From Phoronis australis (Eukaryota > Phoronida > Phoronidae), in contig NMRA01000238.1 of the NCBI GenBank assembly GCA_002633005.1, forward strand, positions 518,734-582,733: a stretch of 64,000 bases of DNA. The letters run 5' to 3'. A program made the translations under genes and the position numbers. The notes beneath the pieces are model-generated. The model did not search any database. It was not told the origin of the DNA and saw only the letters and a list, made by a program, of their open reading frames with translations. Shown here in pieces: positions 54,750 to 64,000 of this stretch (the stretch's first letter is position 1; every line of letters starts with the position of its first letter).

Positions 54750-54910
54750 ATGTCTGAAGAGCGTCGCCGTGGTGACGATGCTGCTGAGGAAGGCGGGCCT
54801 GGCGCCCTCTATATGGTGTTTGTACAGATGGAGGCATTGCTAGAAAAGCTCAAATTGTTAAAATACGAATCAGAGTTCTGCAAACAACTTGGGTTCAAAC
54901 CATTAAGCAG
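54750..54910 (+). CDS. IFT57: IFT57 coding exon 1
   Basis: ATG at 54750-54752. It is preceded by TTTTTTTTCCCTATACTAG, a convincing acceptor ending at 54748, so a non-coding exon lies upstream. It encodes MSEERRRGDDAAEEGGPGAL, then YMVFVQMEALLEKLKLLKY and LGFKPLS. Donor AG|GTAAAG. Confidence 0.94.
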
Positions 54911-57900
54911 GTAAAGTAGAGAAAAGAGCTTCTACTTATGAGGTGTGTGCGATTCTTCAGGATACAGAACTATTTTAGTTCAGTCGCTGTTCAGAAATTT
55001 TTTGGCTCAGGCAAGCCTTTAAAAACTAGGGCAACTTATTTATTATTTTAAAATATGCTACTGAATGGTACCATTATCAAGGCAAAACGAATTAAGTGTT
55101 CGGTCATTTTGAATGAGTAGGAACCACTCATACCACACACCTCAAAAACCCCTACCACGACCAAAAACATTATCACAGAACCTGAACTCCAACACTACGG
55201 AAACTCCACAGAAAATATTTAGGTCAAGTTTCTGAAAGCACAACACATAGAGACCTACTAGTACTGGGTCACCCAGTTGTCATTGATAAGAGTGGCTCTT
55301 TGTGGTTGGAGTTCATGTTCATTTATTTAGTAAGTGTTTCACAGTATGGTTTGGGGTTGGTTCACCATCGAAACACGGTGACATGATTTTCATTCAGCGC
55401 ATCTATTTCATGGGTTACATTCCCAATGTCAACCATTCACAGTGTACTGACCACTGATTGATTGTGTCAATTTTCTTTGCAGACATTACTTTGCCATTCA
55501 GACCAACCCTGGTGAACAGTTCTACACGTTTACATCCCTAGCAGCTTGGCTGCTTAACAAAGCTGGTCGACAGTTTGAACAACCTCAGGAGGTAACTGCG
55601 TGTTTTGGTCTTAGTCATTTATCATGGCATTCATTATTTTAACATTGGTGATACTTTGGTTGATGGTCTTAGTGTTCTTTGTAGATGTCTCCTGTTTAAG
55701 TTTAGCATGCATAGAGTGTTTGCTTTCACATGATAGAGACAGCGGGCTGATTTTTATTTCCCACTCTATGGGAACCAAAAAACTAAAATGCTGATTTCTC
55801 TTAAAACAGTAAGTAAATGTCAAACAATGAGATTTGATGGTATCAGTACATGAATACTACGATGGAATTTGGTCGCAGAAACTTTAAGATTTTCTAAAAA
55901 GTTAGCTTTTGTCCAGTAAATCTTGGCTTTGCTGGTCAGCTGATGCTGGCTTGATTGGTGTCAGTAATTATTTGTCACAATTCTAATGGTATTTTGGTAT
56001 GATTACAATTGGGGTTTAATTACAGTTATTCAAAGATTTGTTTTTTCTTTGTATGGTAACAAAGGTAGCTGCTAAATACTGAACTTGGGGTGAAGGTCAT
56101 TTAAACGGGAGTGACATTCCCAGTTATTAATATTGACATGGTAGCATTTTTAAGTGCTCTCCAAAATTGAGATACTGTAATCTTTCTAAACAGTGTTTGA
56201 AATTGAAAATATGTCAGTTTTAAGAATTGCTTTAATAGTACAGATTAGTTACAAAATTTTAATTCTTTTCTGTGTACTGTCACCGTTGTCTAAATCTGAA
56301 TCCTACAGTTGACTCTGAATAGGTATTATATAATTGCCCTAAGTTAAGAACTGTCAGTAGTCCTAGTTTAAGACTCAGTTAATACTTGTTTCTTTTCACA
56401 GTACGACGATCCCAATGCTACGATCTCTGGCATACTGGGAGAGCTTCGACAATTGGTAAGATCTGGTCTAATCTGACTTTATTAATTTTCACTGTTTGAC
56501 TGTGACAATATTCTAACAAGAAAGTTTTGAAAGATTTCAAACTGTGGAGTAAAATTCTACTGCAAGATATCTGTCAGTGATTTTTTGCTTTAATCCTTCT
56601 GAGTTCTTCCAGTAATGATCTGATAGATTACAATGAAATATAGCTCTGGAGACAGAACAGACAGACTAAGTGCTAGAGTTCACCAAAAGATGGCGCAAAT
56701 ACTACACTCAAGTTGTGCCAGTTAATTACAACTCAACTTAATTGGTCCAACAACGATAAATATCGAACAAATGATAACCTCAGCAGCCATGAACCTAGTG
56801 CTTCACAGATGCACAGTATTGTGGGTATTTTGGGCTGTGATTATTCTTTGGTTACCTCCCTTGAAATAAATATCTCATCTGCCGCATTTCAGGGTCATAC
56901 AGTTGACTTCTCTCCAGCCAAACTCAAGCCTGGATATGGTGAACACTGTATTGATGTTCTAAACAAACTTGGTGATGGGGCTCTCGTACAGAATGGCTGG
57001 AAGTGGAGCAGGTGAAAACAAAACACAGTTGAACTGTGTTACAATGAACCTTTGTGAGAATTGCATAAAATGTTTGCTGTATCCAAAGTTCATTGTTACC
57101 AAGTAAAGTTGTACACAATGCAGGTTGCTCAAAACTTGGGGAATGTTGAAAATGGGTTTTTGTATCGTAATTCAGTAAATATTGTCTGCTAGTCCCCGTT
57201 TTATGGCTTAAGACTTCAGCATTAAAACTGACTTTGGATGAGATTTCTTTAAATTCAAACAGAAATTAAAGAAATTGTCATTTTCCAAATGAATGAAAGC
57301 AAACATGAGTTAAGACTGTGTTGGAGTTTTTAAATTATAAACTAGATTTCATTTGTTTTTTATGCAAACTGGTAGGCTCTTTGGATAATTGAAACAATAA
57401 TGTTTTGTAATTTCAGGCCTCAGTACCCCGAAGAAAATGTGGACGACGATGAACAAGTTGTGGAAGATGAAGCAGAAGTAAATATTCACAAGATGGAGGA
57501 AGAAATGGAGGTGCAGTAAACACTTGTTATTTCAGACTAAAAATAAAATTCGTGTTTTTTTACTAAAATAATGATGTTTTGATTTTTATCTGTCGAGTTT
57601 CAACTTCCTAATTTGATATAACTCTTTTGCAATTCACGTAATGCGCTTTAAGTATTTATGATTTTGCTTTGTGCATTGGAAATCTATATTCCACATGTCT
57701 AATTGGTCTTGCCATTAAACACTTGAATTTTACTTGTAGACAATTGATGATGAGACAGAAGATTTTGAAGATGAAGAGAATCTCTTGGACTTAGGAGGAC
57801 TTAAAGACGGTAGCTCTGGCAAGGTGAGACTGAACAGTATGTGATTTAGTTTTGGAAGAGAAACAGGGTCCTAAGTCATAAATACTCCATCCAGTCAACT

Positions 57901-60900
57901 GTGAGTTGGTGTCTTAGGCTACGGCGGTATCAGATCTCTGGCCCTAGTATTACGCAAGCTGTGTACAACGCGTGCCCAATTTATGGTTGGCTATGGCTGC
58001 ACAACACAACGTTTTGCTTCCCTGGATGCAGCTCGTCAACTGGACTCAGCTGACTTGTCGCTTGATTAGCTATACTCTTAAAATAGCCCCATTTTGAGAG
58101 TACGCGCAAGCAATCAAAGGCACATCCTCAGCACACATTGCAGTTTCAGCTGAGTGCAGCAATGTGTATAAGTTACTGTGAGATAGCAGCTGGAGACTTG
58201 ACCAATGCTGCACTAACATAAACTGCACACATAATGTTCAAACTGCTGTGTGCCGATAACGTGTGACTGATGCCTCCTCTTGTGTGGCTACCTTGACAAC
58301 TGAATCTGGACATTGAATTGAAAAGCCCACCTGGCAATGGTGATTCCTGCTGCAGGATTTGATTACAAGCTGTACCATTAACTGAGTCTAGCTTTTGAAT
58401 GTAGAAGCACTTGGAACCAGTTCTGTCCTCCTTTTCCGACCATCAGGGTATTGGTATTGTATGAATTCCAAGTAGAAGGCTCTGGTAAGGCCTTATAACA
58501 TCAGATGATACCCTGTATTGACTAGAAGGCAATAGCCCAGTTGTCATAGCCAGCTCTAATAAAAAACTGTGAATAGGTTGGCCCAGCTTGCTACTGTACA
58601 CAAGGGGGATAACTGTGGTTCTGTCATGTTTAGTTAGAGAGGTTGTGAGTCTGGCTGCATCTAGGGCCTGTTACGTGAAAGTAACTCAAGACTTAAGACA
58701 GAAATTTTGGTCTTGCACTTCCACTTCACAATTGCTGAAAAATGTGGTCTTGTGTATAACACATTATACAGAGCCAACTCATCTATAACTCATTGTGATC
58801 TCTTTCTGCTCTCTCATCCAACTTTTACAGTCTTTGCAATAAATCAATTGTTTAGCTTCATCAGAGTTTGAGGTGTCATGTTTCTCATTCAGGATGATAA
58901 GTCCAAGCCGGAAGAGATCATGGTATCCAACACGACATTTGCTGAATGGAAGTTGGAAGTTGAACGCGTCTTACCACAGCTGAAAGTGACGATACGCACT
59001 GATAATAAGGTAAATGTTACTTGTACATATAGTTCGTTGTTATCGGTATCTTGTCAAGAATGACGCAACAGATTTCAGCAGAAATCAGTAAACTCCTTTG
59101 GTGTATACTCAACTATATCTTCAGAAGGTTTGCTGAAATCCATGATTTATTTTTGGAAACAAGATTAGATGACCAAACAAACAAAATTTGAAGGAAATGT
59201 CGCACGCAAAAATTTGTTAAACCAATTACCAGCTAGTCATGCAGTCAGTCCAACGTCCGACGTTGAGAAAATGCCCAATTGCAATGGGGAATTTGGGTCA
59301 ATCCTTAGCTCGCCATTTCGAATTTGAGGTTGCCAACATTTTTAGTATCACTGACGTCCAATAGATGACAGTTGCGATGCAGCCGATTGCGATGCTAACT
59401 GTACTGCGTGCTGACACCATTCGGACTAGATCTAATTGGTCAGGACCAAAAAGCGGCAAAGAAATGCGACTGTTATATTGAGAAATGGGGATTTTTTAAT
59501 GTAATGTTACTTATCCATCGACTTCTTATGATATTAGAAAGTAAACATGCATGCCATTCCGTTGTATTCAACACCTTTGTAGTCAGTCATGTTGGGATGA
59601 AGCGCTTTTTGCAGATTCATCACAGTACTCTGAGACACAGCGCTACAATCGATCGCTTTGTATATGCAACTCTCATCTGTTTCAATCGTCTGCTCATGAC
59701 TACACCCGTCATGATCTAGGTGTGTCAAGCTATCACTACTTATGTGCTATCGGCACAGCCAGATTTCCATGCTATTGCCATAGCACGTACACTGTACGAT
59801 ATTTCTTGTACAAACAGAATTCTTGCTACTAAACATCTATCATCGTATTCCCAAAGTACTTGCACCGTCTGCTCACAATTCATGCACAGAAGTGCAGGTA
59901 TAATTGCTAAAAATCTTTCCTGAAACAGTTTCACCTGCTGTCTTGTCAGACTAAAACGGACATAAATATGTTCTAAACAAGTGGTTTTACTACGCATGCA
60001 TATGTCGATGTCCACTGTAACATACTAGACACCTTGGATTAAAACATTTTCATTCTCCATTGTACATATGTCTTGTGCAAACGCAGTTCTCGTTTGAATG
60101 ACATTGATATAGCGTAATAAAGGCGCAAAACCGACAGTTGCCGCCCCTCCACATAACAATTGATGGTCATTATAAGAGTGTCACTAGCTGATATGTTTCT
60201 CAGAGAAACCATGTCAACTTACCACAGATCTTAAAAGTACATCTTATATTTCACATATAACAAAATCTCACATTGTTGAAGTCACATTGAGTCACTCCCT
60301 CGCCTGTGTAGGAGGCGCTGTTCAAGAGTTATTTTTCAAGCGGCTCAAGTTTGGCAGATGGCACTTTTCGGTTGTTTTTGTTGTTGTTATTGTTGGTGAG
60401 TGTTAGTTGACCCGTTTGACACGGTTTTGCAAGTGTGAGAATGGCATTGCCATAAAGTGAGGTCGTGTTTGGCGAGTTGAACAACGACAAACTGAAATGG
60501 CATTTGGCGTGTAATCCTCTAGCTCAGGTCGCCAACGGCAATTTCAGCTCGCAAAATACAGGCTGATTTTCGCTAAATCGGACCTTGCAGTCTAACTACC
60601 TGCACTACATGTTGTTCCTGTCAGTTGTGTGCTTATTGCAAGTGCAAGTCAGTAACAGGGTAGCATTTTAATACTCAGCGGAGCAATGCTTGCAGTTCCA
60701 GAACGTACTATGAAGCATGTATACTTACGTCTAAAGGTAGCATCAAAACGCTGACCAAGTTTAACTTACTCAAGACATTTTTTTCATTATCTGTCACTCA
60801 TTCTGTGTGCCCGTAGACATAATATGCTCTTCAAGCTTATCTGACTGTTTAACATTTGAGTTTATCTCAGTCTTTAACTATTGAGGCACTGCTACAGAGC

Positions 60901-63357
60901 ATTTCAAAAAGTCCAGAAAGAGTGATTTTTTTAGTTTCAACATTTAAAGTTTTTATGAAGTACAGATCAATCTCTTGAGACAATATAAGAACCCAATAGG
61001 GTACTCTTTACTTTGTTTTCACCAGCTTAGAACATACAATCATTCTCATCTAATGGAAGACATTACTAAAATTCTAAGTTCTTAACTGAAATTAAGTGGA
61101 AAGATCATCTTCAAGAAAAGATGAAGCAAATGCTTTCTCCTGCAGGACTGGAGAGTTCATGTTGAACAGATGCACCAGCACCGCGATGGCATAGAGACGT
61201 CGTTGAAGGAGACGAGAACGTACCTGGATAAGCTGCACGATGAGATCACGCGAACATTGGAAAAGATAGCAAGTCGGGAGAAGTACATTAATCAACAGCT
61301 GGAGCACCATCTGACAGAGTTCAGGGCCCTGCAGGACCAACTGGCTGAGACTAAGGAGCGTTATCGGCAAGGCAGTGGAGGAGTGACCGAGAGGACAAGG
61401 TCCTTAGCTGAGGTGAGGGCACGAGGAGGGGAGTGATGGGTTATCAGGCAGAGAGAGGTCTGTGACTGAGTTAAGTGGGGTAGAGGAGTAATGTGGTGCC
61501 AGGCAAGACTGGGGCTGTGTTGTGTAGACTTGATACATTAGCTATGCACTTGTAGCATAAAATATTCACTTATAGAATAGAAATGTCCAAAACAGTGATT
61601 TCTATCTCATAATACCACATGCCAACCTCACTATCGCTATTTATCTTGGTTACGCTAGTAAGATCTCAAGTATACTTGTGAAACACCCTTCTTTCACGTG
61701 CATGACTGTGCATGGTGTTGAGTGATCTCGCTTTTCTCGCATTACGTTTGGTCTGTGCAATGCTACACCAGAGCCTGAGTTAGGTATGTGTGGGCTTGGG
61801 AGTACAAGGGTCACAGAGAGAAAGAATTTATTCACTTAGGTGAATGGATGAGGTTTACTTAGGGGGCTTGATTGCACGAGGATAATGACCAGGCCAGGGT
61901 CACTGTTTGAAATGAATGGGGTGTAGGGGTAACAGGATATCACAGAGAAATATGGGAAAGGGTAATGGAGAAGTTATTGGATTGAGAGGACAAAGTCCAC
62001 ATTTGCGGTGGGTTTGTTAGGACAGTGGGGAGAAGAGGTTTATGAAGGAGACAACGACCGTGGTGCTGGCGAGCGCTTGAGAGGGATATGGGTTGTTAGA
62101 CAAACTGTTATTCATTGATGAAGTGACCACTAGGTTGGTCAGGGAATGGAGAGGCTGAAGTCAGGAGATAAAGAAGACAGAGTAGTGGAGAGTTCTGGGA
62201 AAGGACAGAAATCTGTACTTTTAATTGCTTGGCCTGCTTAAACAGTGTTCACAATGTGAATGTTGTGAAGTGCATTTATGATACGTGTAGCTGATATAGT
62301 TGGTGGTTTTTAGCAGCAACACGGCAACGTGGGATGTCACTGAAATATTGAATTTCTCTTAGATAACTGAAGAGCTTGAGAAGGTGAAACAAGAAATGGA
62401 GGAGAGAGGAAACAGCATGACTGATGGCGGTAAGTGGCTCTGTACAGCATACTCATAAATACAGCACATGCCAACAATAATCTGACAAAACGAGTATGCC
62501 CTGCTATGACAGCTTAGTGCTAGCAGGGGTGACTGCCATGACTAGAAATTATCGGAAGTTTGGCTTGGTGGAAACACTGTTCTATTGGTAGTAGTTTTTG
62601 TGGAATGAGTCATGAAAGATCACGTCATTTGCACTGTAGTGAGCCGTCATGACAGGAAAATGGTGCTTTGTCCGATTTCATTTGCTGCATTAGAACTACT
62701 CCAAAATGTACATTTAACATTTCATGAATGATGAAGACACTCCAATTCATCATTGTATCATCTCCATAGTGGAAAGTGACAAGGTTTACATCTTGATGAC
62801 ATTGTGCTACTTATGGACACGATTACAAATTTTTTGGCATGCACACTAATGTCATAAATTCTGAGGTATTTTTGTGTAAATCCAGACACTGTTCATATCA
62901 TCTTACTAGTAAATAGTTTCAATAGCAAACACAAAAGTGATACTTAAAACTTAAATCCAGCCTGTGTTCTACTCGTTTTATGTTGCATCCTGTATCTAAT
63001 ATTCTCAAGAATATATTCAGTGCGTTGTTGTCATTGCATGGCAATCATAAAGAAATTTTCAGCAGTACCAAGGATGGAGCTGAGACATTATTATGCTGGT
63101 GATGATCTCAAAGAAAATGTTACACAAAAGTAACCGTACGTCTTTAGTGACGCAGGCTGACAGTTTCACTTTCCCTTCCAGCCCCTCTAGTGCGCATCAA
63201 ACAGGCAATGACAAGGATCAAACAAGAACTTACTCAGATGGACATTCGTACTGGTGTGTTAGAGCACATGTTGCTACAGGCCAGACTTAAGGATAAAACA
63301 TCACAACACAACCTGGCGGATACAAACGATGATGGATACGATTATAAAGCTTATTGA
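54750..63357 (+). CDS. IFT57: IFT57 (intraflagellar transport protein 57), 10 coding exons
   Basis: IFT57 (Hippi/Che-13) is a peripheral subunit of the IFT-B complex that carries cargo along cilia and pairs with IFT20. Ten exons join in phase into 415 residues (human 429). The N-terminal half is the calponin-homology-like domain (YMVFVQMEALLEKLKLL; HYFAIQTNPGEQFY; LAAWLLNKAGRQFEQPQEYD; LKPGYGEHC). An acidic linker follows (DDETEDFEDEENLLDL), then the C-terminal coiled coil (WKLEVERVLPQLKVTIRTDN; VEQMHQHRDGIETSLKET; ITRTLEKIASREKYINQQLE; ERYRQGSGGVTERTRSLAE; KQEMEERGNSMTDG). The order follows human IFT57 throughout. The tail lacks the human TRNMHATVIPEP motif and ends DGYDYKAY. The gene shares an upstream region with TTC12. 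Confidence 0.97.
55483..55591 (+). CDS. IFT57: IFT57 coding exon 2
   Basis: The acceptor is TTTCTTTGCAG and the donor GAG|GTAACT. It encodes (R)HYFAIQTNPGEQFYTFTS, then LAAWLLNKAGRQFEQPQE; human has HYFALPTNPGEQFYMFCTLAAWLINKAG. Confidence 0.97.
56402..56455 (+). CDS. IFT57: IFT57 coding exon 3
   Basis: The acceptor is TTTCTTTTCACAG and the donor TTG|GTAAGA. Its 18 codons are YDDPNATISGILGELRQL (human YDDPNATISNILSELRSF). Phase 0 at both ends. Confidence 0.96.
56893..57011 (+). CDS. IFT57: IFT57 coding exon 4
   Basis: The acceptor is GCCGCATTTCAG and the donor AG|GTGAAA. It encodes GHTVDFSPAKLKPGYGEHC, then IDVLNKLGDGALVQNGWKW (human PPSKLKSGYGEHVCYVLD). It closes the CH-like domain. Confidence 0.96.
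57417..57510 (+). CDS. IFT57: IFT57 coding exon 5
   Basis: The acceptor is TGTAATTTCAG and the donor GAG|GTGCAG. It encodes (R)PQYPEENVDDDEQVVED, then EAEVNIHKMEEEME, an acidic linker that matches human RPIYPVEELEEESVAEDDAEL in character. Confidence 0.94.
57740..57823 (+). CDS. IFT57: IFT57 coding exon 6
   Basis: The acceptor is TTTTACTTGTAG and the donor AAG|GTGAGA. It encodes TIDDETEDFEDEENLLDLG, then GLKDGSSGK (human VEEETDNEENFIDLNVLKAQ). Confidence 0.93.
57824..58892. other. IFT57 intron 6
   Basis: GC-richer stretch around 57900-58350 with no recognised element and only short open frames. Confidence 0.5.
58893..59009 (+). CDS. IFT57: IFT57 coding exon 7
   Basis: The acceptor is TTTCTCATTCAG and the donor AAG|GTAAAT. 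It encodes DDKSKPEEIMVSNTTFAEW, then KLEVERVLPQLKVTIRTDNK (human AAEWSLEVERVLPQLKVTIRTDNK). Confidence 0.98.
59010..61145. other. IFT57 intron 7, with an unexplained GC-richer block
   Basis: About 59220-60680 differs from its surroundings: it is CpG-richer, with several short open frames on both strands but no protein family I recognise. It may be an inserted, decayed element; I could not define terminal repeats. Confidence 0.4.
61146..61412 (+). CDS. IFT57: IFT57 coding exon 8 (coiled coil)
   Basis: The acceptor is CTCCTGCAG and the donor GAG|GTGAGG. Its 89 codons include DWRVHVEQMHQHRDGIETS, YLDKLHDEITRTLEKIASRE, KYINQQLEHHL and RQGSGGVTERTRSLAE, close to human IFT57. Phase 0 at both ends. 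Confidence 0.98.
61413..62362. other. IFT57 intron 8, purine-rich on the plus strand
   Basis: From the exon 8 donor to about 62220 the plus strand is strongly purine- and G-rich (GAGGGCACGAGGAGGGGAG, GTGGGGTAGAGGAG, GGGGAGAAGAGG), with loosely repeated GGG clusters. No coding sign or recognised repeat family. Confidence 0.5.
62363..62429 (+). CDS. IFT57: IFT57 coding exon 9
   Basis: The acceptor is AATTTCTCTTAG and the donor G|GTAAGT. It encodes ITEELEKVKQEMEERGNSM then TDG, human VMEELEKVKQEMEEKGSSMTDG. It ends with one base of a codon. Confidence 0.97.
63182..63357 (+). CDS. IFT57: IFT57 coding exon 10 (last)
   Basis: The acceptor is TTTCCCTTCCAG and the stop TGA at 63355-63357. It encodes (A)PLVRIKQAMTRIKQELTQ, then MDIRTGVLEHMLLQARLKDK and a tail ending DDGYDYKAY. 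Human: APLVKIKQSLTKLKQETVEMDIRIGIVEHTLLQSKLKEK. Confidence 0.97.
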
Positions 63358-64000
63358 TGGATGTGTATAAATAGTACCTTTCACCAAATGTTGTTCTTCC
63401 CGAAATTGTGGTTTGACGAGCGGAGGTGCAGCCCGGGTCGTTATCACATTTTTGGGACTTGAAAATTGTCCATGAATACAATGTCAATAGCCGTTTTAAT
63501 TTTCATAAGATTTGTTGATCATTGTAGACAAATCTGTGATATGCTTCCTGAACCGATTTGTAAACTTCTGCACCGCTATAGAAAAGAAATCTCCAAAATA
63601 TGCATTGATTGATGGAATATTTCCGCTCATTTTTGACGAAGACGTCATCCTTTGTTTGTAGAAACGCTTGGCCTGTGGCTCGGTCTGTACATAAAGAACA
63701 TACTGACGACACGTTTCTCTGAACTACAATGTCAAGAATGTTGATTAATTGCCCATCATTTTGCTGTTTAAATTTGATGTGCACACTGTTTGATTTTTTT
63801 CTTTTTAGTTGAATCTTTTAAATCTGGTTTTAAAGAGCTATTTTTGTTAAAGATATTGAAGAACGTAAATGTTTAATATATTATTTTGAAGTTGTTTGCA
63901 TTTTTGGTCAAGACACTTAACAACCTCACTAGGAATCGCACAGATTGGATGCTTTGCAATTACGGTAAAGTCGCGTGATTTTCGGACGGCCCGCCATTTT
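63358..64000. other. IFT57 3' flank
   Basis: No coding exon recognised. No canonical AATAAA was seen on the plus strand here. The last 40 bases are CpG-rich and end GGCCCGCCATTTT, which may begin another gene's promoter. Confidence 0.5.

Noticed and set aside
59408-60015. Overlapping short frames in IFT57 intron 7 as a nested gene.
   Set aside because: They overlap on both strands, resemble no known family and have no supporting exon structure.

Overview
The window is metazoan nuclear DNA: AT-rich (my estimate, under 40% GC), three multi-exon genes with GT-AG introns of 0.2-6 kb, and much repeat-derived intron sequence. The proteins are animal AMPD2-like, TTC12 and IFT57, and the last two belong to cilium biology. 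The repeats (small TIR elements with TA target sites, minisatellites, a LINE tail) and the absence of vertebrate SINEs suggest an invertebrate, possibly a deuterostome or lophotrochozoan. The species cannot be fixed from sequence. Two single N bases (28640, 42804) show this is an assembly with gaps.

Layout. 1-6499 is non-coding. 6500-31293 (+) holds fourteen consecutive coding exons (793 residues with the stop) of an AMPD2-like AMP deaminase. Its 5' exon(s) lie upstream or were not recognised. 31294-34610 is the 3' UTR and tail-to-tail intergenic space. 34611-53429 (-) is a full TTC12 gene: seventeen coding exons, about 743 residues from the most upstream ATG. Two of these exons occur twice in a roughly 1.85 kb repeat whose junction is one of the N bases. 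54750-63357 (+) is a full IFT57 gene: ten coding exons, 415 residues. TTC12 and IFT57 are head to head, and 63358-64000 is IFT57 3' flank. Splice phases agree at every junction I called, which is the main support for these models.

How the genes relate. TTC12 is a dynein-arm assembly factor and IFT57 an IFT-B subunit, so their divergent interval (about 53.4-54.7 kb) is a plausible shared ciliary promoter. It carries a degenerate RFX X-box. AMPD is a housekeeping purine-cycle enzyme that ends tail to tail with TTC12.

Most striking feature. I saw no novel multi-gene system. The unusual signal is repeated local duplication across splice sites. The acceptor of the AMPD exon carrying the HxH zinc motif is triplicated. 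A TTC12 exon end and its donor are duplicated in frame (81 bp). A TTC12 exon pair is duplicated in frame (165 coding bases). Diverged copies of exon edges lie beside the last exons of AMPD and TTC12. Other notable structures are nested TIR elements, a minisatellite grown from a transposon end, and a large inverted duplication flanking TTC12 exon 1.
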